Of a stretch of 43,315 nt of DNA, positions 33,360 through 41,104 are shown piece by piece. The notes beneath the pieces were generated by a model, which had not been told where the DNA came from, did no database searches, and worked only from the letters and a program-made list of their open reading frames with translations. The DNA is from Methylocapsa sp. S129 (GTDB lineage: Bacteria > Pseudomonadota > Alphaproteobacteria > Rhizobiales > Beijerinckiaceae), in NCBI RefSeq assembly GCF_009765995.1, contig NZ_LMUI01000012.1, forward strand, positions 1 through 43,315, read 5' to 3'. The first letter of the stretch is position 1. Every line of letters begins with the position of its first letter. A program made the position numbers and the translations under genes.

Positions 33360-34505
33360 ATGACCTACCGCTCGTCCTGGATGACCGAAGAACTCGACGC
33401 CTTTCGCGACCCGTTCCGGAAATTTCTCGCCAAGGAATTGGCGCCGAACGCCGAAAAATGGCGCAAGCAGAAAATGGTCGATCGCTCCGCCTGGCGCGCG
33501 CTCGGCGAGATGGGCGCTCTTCTGCCGAGCGTGCCCGAAGCCTATGGCGGCCTCGGCGCGACTTTCGCTTACGACGCCGCCGTGTTCGAGGATATGGCGG
33601 ATGTTGCGCCCGACGCGCTCGGCGGCGTCACCGTCAGCAGCGGCATCGTCGCCCATTACATCCTGAATTACGGTTCCGAAGAGCAGAAGCGCCGCTGGCT
33701 GCCCGGCATGGCGCGCGGCGAATTGATCGGCGCCATCGCGATGACCGAGCCTGGCGCCGGTTCCGATCTGCAAGGCGTGCGCACCCATGCGCGTCGGCAA
33801 GGCAATGCCTATGTCGTCAACGGCCAGAAGACCTTCATCACCAACGGCCAGACCGCCGACCTGATCATCGTCGTCGCCCGGACGGGCGAGCCCGGCGCCA
33901 AGGGCCTGTCGCTGATCGTCGTCGAGACATCAGGCAATGACGGTTTCCGGCGAGGGCGCAACCTCGACAAGATCGGTCTGCACGCCTCCGACACGTCCGA
34001 ACTGTTCTTCGAAGACGCGATAGCGCCGCCGGAAAACCTGCTCGGCGGCGAAGAGGGCCAGGGCTTCACGCAATTGATGCAGCAATTGCCGCAGGAACGG
34101 CTGATCATCGCCGTCTGCGCCGTCGCCGCGATGGAGCGCGCGATCCGTTTGACTGTCGACTATACGAAGGAGCGCAAGGCTTTCGGCAAGCCGATCATCG
34201 ACTTCCAGAATACCGCCTTCAAGCTTGCCGAACGCAAGACCGAGGCGACGATCGCGCGGGTGTTCGTCGACTGGTGCGTCGGACGGCTGATCGCCGGCGA
34301 CCTCGATGCGGTGACAGCCTCGATGGCCAAATATTGGTGTGCGCAAAAACAGGTCGAGACCGTCGACGAGTGCCTGCAACTGCATGGCGGCTATGGCTAT
34401 ATGCAGGAATATCCGATCTCCGGCATGTTCGTCGACGCGCGCATTCAGAAAATCTACGGCGGGACCAACGAAATCATGAAACTGCTCATCGCCCGCTCGC
34501 TCTGA
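33360..34505 (+). CDS. Acyl-CoA dehydrogenase, LCAD type
   Basis: The protein has 381 residues. FAD/substrate motifs are AMTEPGAGSDLQG and FITNGQTADLIIVVART, followed by ERKAFGKPI and QLHGGYGYMQEYPI. The C-terminal motif is IYGGTNEIMKLLIAR, so the position of the usual base in MCAD (YEGT) is Gly. As in LCAD and isovaleryl-CoA dehydrogenase, the base is probably the Glu in LPQERLIIA (Glu246). LCAD acts on branched acyl-CoAs, which fits the neighbouring racemase. It is the last gene of the operon, 59 bp after the racemase gene. Confidence 0.92.
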   Translation: MTYRSSWMTEELDAFRDPFRKFLAKELAPNAEKWRKQKMVDRSAWRALGEMGALLPSVPEAYGGLGATFAYDAAVFEDMADVAPDALGGVTVSSGIVAHYILNYGSEEQKRRWLPGMARGELIGAIAMTEPGAGSDLQGVRTHARRQGNAYVVNGQKTFITNGQTADLIIVVARTGEPGAKGLSLIVVETSGNDGFRRGRNLDKIGLHASDTSELFFEDAIAPPENLLGGEEGQGFTQLMQQLPQERLIIAVCAVAAMERAIRLTVDYTKERKAFGKPIIDFQNTAFKLAERKTEATIARVFVDWCVGRLIAGDLDAVTASMAKYWCAQKQVETVDECLQLHGGYGYMQEYPISGMFVDARIQKIYGGTNEIMKLLIARSL

Positions 34506-34631
34506 CGCGCGCGAATGGCGCTACGGAGCCCGTCGCGATGAGATGCGCCATATTTTCGACACCGACGGCGACTGAGGTCGCCTGTTCCAGATGTTCGCTG
34601 CTCGCGCCGCGGCGACTGAGTCGGGGATCGC

Positions 34632-34940
34632 ATGTCCGACATCCGGCAGGCACGCAAAGCGCTCGTCGCCCGGATCCTCGAAGGAGAGGGCGTGGCCTCG
34701 CACGCCCAGCGCCGCGCCGCGTTCGACAATGCGGCGATCGCCGAGTCGCTAAGCACGCTGATCGAAAAGGTCGCCAGTCACGCCCACACAGTCACCGACG
34801 CGGATATTGCCGCGACGCGGGCGTCGGGCCTCAGCGAGGACCAGATATTCGAAATCGTGGTCTGCGCCGCGCTTGGCCAGGCTACGCGGCAATACGACAC
34901 GGCGCTCGCGGCTCTCGACGCCGCGATCGGGAAAGGATGA
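34632..34940 (+). CDS. Small CMD-like helical protein without the Cys pair
   Basis: The 102-residue protein is all-helical. The C-terminal half (SEDQIFEIVVCAALGQATRQYDTALAAL) resembles the end of carboxymuconolactone decarboxylase/AhpD domains, but the CxxC motif is absent. Its stop overlaps the start of the next gene (ATGA), which does have a CxxC, so the two products probably form a complex. The substrate is unknown. It follows the acyl-CoA operon after 126 bp and may or may not be part of it. Confidence 0.7.
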   Translation: MSDIRQARKALVARILEGEGVASHAQRRAAFDNAAIAESLSTLIEKVASHAHTVTDADIAATRASGLSEDQIFEIVVCAALGQATRQYDTALAALDAAIGKG

Positions 34941-35524
34941 CCATGCGCCTTGCGATCCTCGATAGCGGCCACGGTTTCGGCGCCAAGGTTCTGTTTGCGA
35001 TCATTCGCGCAGTGTCGCGTCAGCCGACGCCTGAGGTCGTCAAGTTGATCATGTATCGTCCGGATTTCTTTGGCGCGCATATGAAAGCGGTCACCCACGA
35101 AGCGATGCGCGGACCCTCCGCGTGGTCTGTTGGCGACCGCGAGCTGATGGCGGCGTTCGTGTCGAAGATCAACGCGTGCGAGTTTTGCGTCAAGACGCAC
35201 AGTGCGGTCTCGGCGAGGGCGTATCGCGATCAAGCGAAGGTCTCGGCGGCGCTCTCCGATCCTGATACAGCGGCCATCGAGGAGCCGCTGCGAGCCACGT
35301 TGGGCCTATTGGGCAAACTGACGCGCGAAAACGCCGTGAGCGCAGATGACATGCGCGCGGCGCTCGCTGCCGGCGCCTCGCGCCAGCAAATCGAAGATGC
35401 GCTCGCGGTCTGCTTTGCGTTCAATACGATGAACCGGCTGGCCGATGCCTTCGGGTTCTTCGTGCCGGGACCCGAAGCCTTCGAGGCCGGCGCGAAGTTC
35501 CTGCTCGCGCGAGGCTACCGTTGA
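34937..35524 (+). CDS. AhpD/CMD family protein with redox CxxC
   Basis: The 195-residue protein carries NACEFCVKTHS (Cys81, Cys84, His88), the active-site pattern of AhpD-like peroxidase/alkylhydroperoxidase proteins. The following helices are of the CMD fold. The start overlaps the previous stop; a second ATG two codons later is possible. It may act in peroxide or thiol redox chemistry with its smaller partner. Confidence 0.85.
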   Translation: MTMRLAILDSGHGFGAKVLFAIIRAVSRQPTPEVVKLIMYRPDFFGAHMKAVTHEAMRGPSAWSVGDRELMAAFVSKINACEFCVKTHSAVSARAYRDQAKVSAALSDPDTAAIEEPLRATLGLLGKLTRENAVSADDMRAALAAGASRQQIEDALAVCFAFNTMNRLADAFGFFVPGPEAFEAGAKFLLARGYR

Positions 35525-35661
35525 ATAGTTCACGGCCTGGAATTCACTTGGTCGTGATCCAGTATAAAATAAATTTTAGCGCCCTCATCTAAGTGTACAG
35601 GAACCATCGCGCTCTCCTCGTGATTATATCGTCATGACTATCTCGCGAAAGGAGAGAGAAA

Positions 35662-35973
35662 ATGTTCACATCATTGACCAAGACAGCCGCTGTTGCGGCG
35701 CTTGCCATCGGCCTTGCGCTCGCAGGGCCCGCAACCTCCGCCGACGCGGCGTTCCGTAGCGGCGGCGGCCACGGCGGGGGATTCCATGGCGGCGGCTTCC
35801 ATGGCGGCGGCTTTCGCAGTGGCGCCTTTCATGGCGGCGGCTTCCGCGGCGGCCGCTTTCACCATGGCTATGCCGGCGGTTATGGCGGCTATGGCGGCGG
35901 CTATTATGGCTACGGCTACGGATATGGCTGTCCGTTGTCGCCCCTCGCGGTCATCACGGGCTATTGCTACTGA
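35662..35973 (+). CDS. Glycine/histidine-rich secreted protein
   Basis: The protein has 103 residues. A Sec signal peptide (TAAVAALAIGLALAGPATSADA) is followed by short repeats of GGGFHGG and GGYGG type, with a Cys near the end (YGCPLSP and TGYCY). Such Gly-rich proteins may coat the cell surface or bind metal through His. The start follows GGAGAG. The 137-bp upstream gap is AT-rich and likely holds a promoter. A second small secreted protein follows. Confidence 0.75.
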   Translation: MFTSLTKTAAVAALAIGLALAGPATSADAAFRSGGGHGGGFHGGGFHGGGFRSGAFHGGGFRGGRFHHGYAGGYGGYGGGYYGYGYGYGCPLSPLAVITGYCY

Positions 35974-36050
35974 GCAAGACCTCGGATGAGGCGCGATGAT
36001 TTGCGGCGCCGGAGCCAAAGTGGCTTCGGCGCGATCATAGGAGGCTCACC

Positions 36051-36332
36051 ATGGCCCGTCCTTCAAGAAGCTTCATTATTTGCGCGTCGGCATTCGTGAT
36101 CGCGGCGACGCTCGCCGCGAGCGCTCAGGCGCAAGATCGTTATCAGGCCCATCGCGGCGGCGACGTCGTCGTGCATACCGGGCGCTCGTATCTTGATCCT
36201 GGCGCCAGCGCGCCGGTCGGCTCAGAGAACCATTATTTCAGCGACTCGACGCATTACAGCCAGGAGGGCCCCGATTTCACGCAGAACACCGCGGGATCAG
36301 AGCTGTTGCCGGGCCGCTTCGGCCCGAACTGA
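36051..36332 (+). CDS. Small secreted hypothetical protein
   Basis: The 93-residue protein has a signal peptide (SFIICASAFVIAATLAASAQAQ) with cleavage after AQA. The mature part is polar and rich in Ser, Gly and His, without Cys. Strong ribosome-binding site AGGAGG is present. The 3' end includes a GC-rich hairpin (36311-36325). The family is not recognised. Confidence 0.7.
   Translation: MARPSRSFIICASAFVIAATLAASAQAQDRYQAHRGGDVVVHTGRSYLDPGASAPVGSENHYFSDSTHYSQEGPDFTQNTAGSELLPGRFGPN
36311..36325. terminator. GC hairpin at the end of the secreted-protein gene
   Basis: GGGCCG-ctt-CGGCCC forms a perfect 6-bp stem with a tight loop, a few bases before the stop codon and close to the convergent kinase gene. 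There is no T tract. Confidence 0.35.
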
Positions 36333-36354
36333 CGCAAGCACTGGCCTCTTGGCG

Positions 36355-37494
36355 TCAAGCGGCTTGAGGCAATAGAGAATTGAGGCTCGCCCGCGTGATC
36401 GAAACCTTCAGTCCGTTCGGACTGCTAATGGCCTCGACTCTGGCTTCAAGCTGTTGGGCAAGCGCGCTCACGAGGCTGGTGCCCAGACCGTTCTTTCTGG
36501 GGGGAACGCTCTCGGCCGGTTTGCCCACGCCATTATCCGAAACGACAAGCCGCCAATCGTCGCCAGAAGCCTCGTAGCTGATCAGCACTTCGGCATTGGG
36601 ATGATCTTTGGGAAACGCGTGTTTTAAAACGTTGATGACGAGCTCGGTCACAATCAGGCCGAGGCTCACGGCATAAGCTGAAAGAACCGTGCTGTCGTCG
36701 GAATGCACTTTGAGCGCGATCGCGGCCCGGTCGCCGATCATCGACGCGGCGAGGCTCTCGCACAGGCTCACCAGATAGGGACGAATTTCGATCATATGGG
36801 CGCGCCCGGCCGCCGAAATATGCTCCTGCACCGTCGCGACTGACATCACCCGCCGGTGGGCGTCCTCCAGATGTTCGCGGATTTCGGCTGATGTCACCAG
36901 ACGCGCCTTCATCATCAGAATGCTGGCGATGATCTGCAGACTATTGGCGACCCGATGCTGGATTTCCTGCAGCAGAACGTCCTTTTGCAGCAGCAGGTCT
37001 TCCGTCTGTTTGAGCAGCGCCGCTTTTTCATCCTCGATCGCGCGGCGGTCGGTGACGTCTTCAAACGCCAGCAAAATGGTCTTGCGCCCTTCCCCTTCGT
37101 CAAAGACCTCGCGTGCGTCGAGGATCAGCGTGCGGTTCCCGATGGTCGGAAAGATCGCTTCGATTTCAAACCGATCCATGACCGCATGCGTCGTCACGAC
37201 CGCTTTCAGCCGCGGTCGCAAGGTCGGAATGTTGAACTGGGCGTCGACAAGATCGAAAATTGACCGCCCGAGCACGTCCCCGGCGCCAACATGAAAGTTG
37301 AGATAAAAGGACCGGCTGGCGGCAAGGACGCTAAGATCGCCATCAAGCACAAGGAGCGGTTCGCGGACCGTGTCCACAATCGCTTGCGCCAGCAAAGATG
37401 CTGATTTCAGATCGCTGAACGGATCACTTGTAATTCCCGTAATCCCTTCGAGTAGCCACAACCCTATTCCCTTATCTTGGCCCGCGCAAATCAC
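36355..37494 (-). CDS. PAS-domain HisKA_2 sensor histidine kinase with HRXXN motif
   Basis: The protein has 379 residues. A PAS domain covers about residues 40-150 (VREPLLVLDGDLSVLAASRSFYLNF, ending in AFEDVTDR). The His-box LLQEIQHRVANSLQIIAS carries phospho-acceptor His180 in an HRXXN motif. The ATPase part has VTELVINVLKHAFP, VSDNGVG and NGLGTSLV. HRXXN kinases feed the PhyR/EcfG general stress response in alphaproteobacteria, but no phyR, nepR or ecfG gene is near. The GTG at 37494 lacks a ribosome-binding site, and a TTG at 37461 after AAGGGA may be the real start. Confidence 0.88.
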   Translation of the reverse strand: MICAGQDKGIGLWLLEGITGITSDPFSDLKSASLLAQAIVDTVREPLLVLDGDLSVLAASRSFYLNFHVGAGDVLGRSIFDLVDAQFNIPTLRPRLKAVVTTHAVMDRFEIEAIFPTIGNRTLILDAREVFDEGEGRKTILLAFEDVTDRRAIEDEKAALLKQTEDLLLQKDVLLQEIQHRVANSLQIIASILMMKARLVTSAEIREHLEDAHRRVMSVATVQEHISAAGRAHMIEIRPYLVSLCESLAASMIGDRAAIALKVHSDDSTVLSAYAVSLGLIVTELVINVLKHAFPKDHPNAEVLISYEASGDDWRLVVSDNGVGKPAESVPPRKNGLGTSLVSALAQQLEARVEAISSPNGLKVSITRASLNSLLPQAA

Positions 37495-37642
37495 GATGGC
37501 GCCATCGAAGCGGCGATGAAGTCCGCCAGATACGCCTCAAACTGTCGAAGCGGCCGCGGCGAGTGCGCCTGGCGGCCGCCTGCTTGAGGGTTCGGTTGAT
37601 GCGCCCGGCCCGACGATCGAGCCGACGAGCGCGTGGCCTTCG

Positions 37643-37936
37643 TCAGCCGCCATTGGAGACCGCGCATCCCTTATTGCAATCCTCGGGATTGCCGCTCAGG
37701 CCGACGCTCTTGTAGTCGACATAGCCGTTGGCGGCGCCCATGGGGCTGACATTCTCGTCCGCCGCGCGACGCTCGATCATCGGCCGCGGCGCTGTTGCCC
37801 GAGGCGCGGCGCTATCTCCCATAATCGCATAGGGCGACCACGACGGAACATTGGAATTGACAGCGTTGGCTGTATCGCTGACCGCGCCAAACGCAAGTGC
37901 AGCGGCCGCTGTTGCAAGCATAAGCATGGTACGCAC
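37643..37936 (-). CDS. Small secreted hypothetical protein
   Basis: The 97-residue protein has a signal peptide (TMLMLATAAAALAFGAVSDTANA). The mature part has two Cys (PEDCNKGCAV) near the C-terminus. The GTG start has GGAGG 8 bases upstream. Its family is not recognised. A 148-bp gap separates it from the HRXXN kinase gene downstream on the same strand. Confidence 0.7.
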   Translation of the reverse strand: MRTMLMLATAAAALAFGAVSDTANAVNSNVPSWSPYAIMGDSAAPRATAPRPMIERRAADENVSPMGAANGYVDYKSVGLSGNPEDCNKGCAVSNGG

Positions 37937-38277
37937 GATTCATTCCTCCTTGTTGCCGATCCGCCAGGCGCATGAGGCGCCTCGACATTGGAAGTCATGG
38001 CGTTCCGCGCAGCCGGATCATGGTTTATAAGTCTAGTTGTAAGCACAATAGAATATTTATGCGACTCTAGTCTTTCCATTGCCTCTAGCATTAAAGTGTA
38101 TCTCTCGTTATGCAAGAAAATCACTCCGCTAATAACAAATCAACTAATCATTATTTTAGTGTTCAACGCAAAGGCGAGTTCGTCAGGCCGGCGCTGATGG
38201 GCGACGGATGACGATTGCCAGGCATGCCGCTCGCGCGCCCTCGCTATCAGGAGCGTCCCCTTGCCAATAGAAGGATC
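37937..38277. other. AT-richer intergenic region
   Basis: This gap between the divergent secreted-protein and XRE genes has a marked AT-rich part (about 38030-38170) against the GC-rich background. It probably holds the promoters of both genes. No convincing coding region was found. Confidence 0.5.
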
Positions 38278-38313
38278 GTCTACTAAACAAGACGTATGGC
38301 TATTTTAATAGAC
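38278..38313. promoter_or_regulatory. Palindrome centred on the start codon of the XRE gene
   Basis: GTCTAcTAAA (38278-38287) and TTTAaTAGAC (38304-38313) are inverted with nine of ten matching bases, 16 bases apart. The ATG at 38296 sits at the centre. A site here would block transcription elongation or translation start, as expected for an autoregulated HTH protein. Confidence 0.55.
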
Positions 38314-38862
38314 GACGCAGGCGCCCGGATCGCGCGCCGCCTTCGGCTTGAGCGGGAGGCGCGCGGCTGGTCGCTGGCCGATCTCGCCGAACGTTCCGGC
38401 GTCGCCAAGGCGACGATCAGCAAGATCGAACGCGAGGAAACGAGCCCGACCGCCGTGATCCTGGTGCGGCTGGCGGGCGCCTTCGACCTCACCTTCGCAG
38501 GCCTGTTGCTGAGGGCCGAAGGCGAGGGCGAGCGGCTGTCGCGGGCCGCGGAACAGCCGGTCTGGCGCGACCCCGTCACCGGCTATTTGCGCAAGCAGGT
38601 GTTCAGCCGGCCCGACCATCCGCTGGAGATCGTCGAGGTCGAACTGCCCGTCGGACAAAAAGTAGAGCTGCCGGCCTCCTCCTACGCGCATATCCGCCAG
38701 GCCGTCTGGGTGCGGACGGGCGTTCTCGTCATCCTGGAAGGCGGCGAGCGGCGGCATCTCAGCGCCGGCGATTGCCTCGGATTTGGCGCGCCCTCCGAAG
38801 TGACGTTCGCCAACGAAAGCGCCGCGCCCTGCACCTATCTCGTCGTCCTCGCCCGGAGCTAA
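38296..38862 (+). CDS. XRE-family regulator with C-terminal cupin domain
   Basis: The 188-residue protein has an N-terminal helix-turn-helix (RIARRLRLEREARGWSLADLAERSGVAKATISKIEREETSPTAVIL in outline) and a C-terminal cupin barrel (about residues 100-188; LEGGERRHLSAGDCLGFG). Such regulators control amino-acid or small-metabolite genes and often precede a GNAT gene, as here: the next gene starts 5 bases after the stop. It may repress itself through the palindrome on its start codon. Confidence 0.9.
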   Translation: MAILIDDAGARIARRLRLEREARGWSLADLAERSGVAKATISKIEREETSPTAVILVRLAGAFDLTFAGLLLRAEGEGERLSRAAEQPVWRDPVTGYLRKQVFSRPDHPLEIVEVELPVGQKVELPASSYAHIRQAVWVRTGVLVILEGGERRHLSAGDCLGFGAPSEVTFANESAAPCTYLVVLARS

Positions 38863-38867
38863 ACGCC

Positions 38868-39395
38868 GTGTCCGCGATCGCTATCAAGGCCCTGACCGCC
38901 GCGCCCGAGACACGCGCGATGCTGAGTGAAATCCTCGTCGAAGTCGTCGCCCATGGCGGATCGGTCAGTTTCATGCATCCGCTGGCGCCGCGCGCAGCGG
39001 ACGCGTTCTGGGAAAATGCGCTGGCGGCGGCGGGCCGGGGCGAGCGGATCGTTCTGGGCGCCTGGGACGGCGACGCGCTGGTCGGCACAGTGAGTCTGCT
39101 GCTCGATTGTCCGCCGAACCAGCCGCATCGGGCCGAGATCGCCAAAATGATGACGCGGCTGAACCATCGCGGCCGAGGCGTCGCGACAGCCTTGATGTGG
39201 GCCGCCGAAGGCCTGGCGGCGGAGCGGGGGCGCACGCTGCTGACGCTCGACACCGCGGCCGAGGACGGCGCGTCGGGACTTTACGAGAAACTGGGCTTCG
39301 TCCTGGCGGGAACCATCCCTGACTATGCGCTGAAACCGCATGGCGGGCTGACGGGAACCATGGTCTATTGGAAGCGGATCGGCAGGGAAGGCTGA
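38868..39395 (+). CDS. GNAT family N-acetyltransferase
   Basis: The 175-residue protein has acetyl-CoA-binding motif A in KMMTRLNHRGRGVATALMWAAE and the C-terminal LYEKLGFVLAGTIPDYALKPHGGLTGTMVYWK. The start is GTG at 38868 with GGAG 9 bases upstream (inside the previous gene's end). The frame is open further upstream but overlaps the XRE gene. The substrate is unknown; the link to the XRE-cupin regulator suggests an amino acid or antimetabolite. Confidence 0.9.
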   Translation: MSAIAIKALTAAPETRAMLSEILVEVVAHGGSVSFMHPLAPRAADAFWENALAAAGRGERIVLGAWDGDALVGTVSLLLDCPPNQPHRAEIAKMMTRLNHRGRGVATALMWAAEGLAAERGRTLLTLDTAAEDGASGLYEKLGFVLAGTIPDYALKPHGGLTGTMVYWKRIGREG

Positions 39396-39443
39396 TAGCC
39401 CACGATCGGCCCGACGATCCGAGGAGCGGACTTGAGAGGTTCA

Positions 39444-39460
39444 GGCGGCGTCACGCCGCC
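39444..39460. terminator. Hairpin at the convergent ends of the GNAT and cyclase genes
   Basis: GGCGGCG-tca-CGCCGCC is a perfect 7-bp stem that includes the stop codon of the minus-strand cyclase in its loop. It could end transcription in both directions. There is no T tract. Confidence 0.4.
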
Positions 39461-40503
39461 CACGATCCGATCGGCGCCGTCGCCTGCAGCGCGAAGAGTT
39501 CGGCCGGGCTCTTTTTGCCGCGCAGTTGGATCGGTCCCAGGGCGCGCGCGGCGATGCCTGGCGGGATCGTCAGTTGGCTCAGCAGCGCCGCCGAGGCGAG
39601 GACCGGCTCGGCGGCGTCGCGACAGGCGTCGACGATGCGCGCCGCCGTATTCAGAGTGTCGCCGAGTAAAGCGATCTCCTTCTTGATCGTGCCCATCTCG
39701 CCCACGACCACCGGCCCGCAATGCAGGCCGGCGCGGAAATCCACCCGCAGGCCGAATTCGCGCTCGTAAGACGGACCAAGGTCGGCCAGTTTCTGGATCG
39801 CGCCGAAGCAGGCGCGCAGACAGCGCGCGTCCTTGACGCCGGCGGCTAGCGGCCAGGTCACGATGAGTTCGTCGCCGACATATTTGTGGATCTGGCCCTT
39901 CTGCGTCACGAGAGGGCCGGTGAGATCGCTGACGAAGCGATTGAGCAGGCGATGAAAATCGACCTCGCCGAGACGTTCGGCGGCGGCGGTCGAATTCTTC
40001 ATGTCGATGATGAGAAAGACGCGCTGCTCGACGCGCGGCCTGAAGTAACGGCCGGTGACGAAGCTCAGCAAGACGTTCTGTCCGAGCAGGCTGTTCACAT
40101 CGAGCAGGAAGTTGATCACAAAGCTGACGGCGACGAAGAACAATATGTCGCCAAGCCCGATACGCACGCCAGGCGCGGACGGGATGGGCACGAGCCACTG
40201 ACCGGCCGCGAGGCTGAACAAGAAGACCGCAAGATAGACCAGCGATTTCAGGCCGAGATGCAAGAGAAACGGCGCCCGGCGGAGAGGCTCGCCGATCGGC
40301 GCTTGCAGGGCGAAAACATTGAACGAGGTGAGAACGGCGCTGACGAAACCGCCGATCAGCGCCCCGCGCTCGACGCCATAAGAGCCGGCAGCTCCAGCCG
40401 CCGTCGTGGTCAAATAACCATATGCCGCGCCCACGACGGCGCCGACCAGGGCGAGCCTGAGAATCAGCGGGACGAGGATGCGTGTCCGGTCGTCGATGGC
40501 CAT
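39451..40503 (-). CDS. Membrane-bound class III nucleotidyl cyclase
   Basis: The protein has 350 residues. Four hydrophobic spans (about residues 8-140) precede the catalytic domain. Catalytic residues are visible: metal Asp in FLIIDMKNST and KYVGDELIV, Lys in HKYVGD, and Asn/Arg in GDTLNTAARI. The ring is rather divergent (IDMKNS instead of the usual ADxxGF), as in several alphaproteobacterial cyclases. It is the third cyclase in the window. Confidence 0.88.
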   Translation of the reverse strand: MAIDDRTRILVPLILRLALVGAVVGAAYGYLTTTAAGAAGSYGVERGALIGGFVSAVLTSFNVFALQAPIGEPLRRAPFLLHLGLKSLVYLAVFLFSLAAGQWLVPIPSAPGVRIGLGDILFFVAVSFVINFLLDVNSLLGQNVLLSFVTGRYFRPRVEQRVFLIIDMKNSTAAAERLGEVDFHRLLNRFVSDLTGPLVTQKGQIHKYVGDELIVTWPLAAGVKDARCLRACFGAIQKLADLGPSYEREFGLRVDFRAGLHCGPVVVGEMGTIKKEIALLGDTLNTAARIVDACRDAAEPVLASAALLSQLTIPPGIAARALGPIQLRGKKSPAELFALQATAPIGSWAA

Positions 40504-40602
40504 GGCGGCGGCGCGAGCTTTCGGCGGCGGTTCCGCCGGTATCGACGGTTTGGAAAGGGGGCGGTAGATTATCGCAGATCGCGGATGGCGCCCAGCGCGC
40601 TT

Positions 40603-40848
40603 CTAGGGCGTATGGGCGCTCCAATCCCTCAGCCTGTTGATCAGAACGAACCCGCTTGCCTCTTCGGGATTAGCAGCCACATATTCCGCCGCCGCGGAGG
40701 CAAGACGGTCGACCATCTTTTTCTTGTATTGCTTGCTTTTAGGGTCCAGCGCGAGGGTTGTGACAATAATGAGCGTCCGCTGCATTTTCTCATATTGAGG
40801 TCCAGCCCAAGCCTTCGCTGCTCGAGCGAGAGGATGAGAGAAAGTCAT
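40603..40848 (-). CDS. Small hypothetical protein
   Basis: The 81-residue protein is mostly helical, basic in the middle (DPKSKQYKKKMVDRLASAA) and lacks a signal peptide. The start has AGGAA 7-8 bases upstream. The family is not recognised. Confidence 0.55.
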   Translation of the reverse strand: MTFSHPLARAAKAWAGPQYEKMQRTLIIVTTLALDPKSKQYKKKMVDRLASAAAEYVAANPEEASGFVLINRLRDWSAHTP

Positions 40849-40919
40849 TCAATGGTTCCTGTGCCTTAGCCGCTTTGGATCGATAGCAGGAAATCTGTTG
40901 CAGCGCGACCTCGCTGTCA

Positions 40920-41066
40920 TCACACCCGAGAAACCTCCTCGAGCACTTTGCCGCCCTGGGTTTTGACCAGGCAAACGTCTACTTTCTTGTCGTCAATGGT
41001 CGTATGCCGCACGCTCGCCATCGCATATTTCACCGCATCACAATCGTTCAAGCCGGAACAGAGGAC
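40920..41066 (-). pseudogene. Possible gene remnant encoding a Cys-containing tail
   Basis: A 48-codon open stretch begins just after a stop codon and has no good start. It reads SGLNDCDAVKYAMASVRH, TTIDDKKVDVCLV, GGKVLEEVSRV: clean, protein-like composition unlike the surrounding frames. It may be the 3' end of a gene broken by a frameshift or deletion. The family is not recognised. Confidence 0.3.
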
Positions 41067-41104
41067 TCAGTGTACAGCGATGCGTCCTCGCGCACCCTAT
41101 GAAA

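Noticed and set aside
35525-35661. GGAAC word upstream of the Gly-rich gene as an EcfG stress promoter
   Set aside because: No CGTT-type -10 occurs at the required 16-17 base distance.
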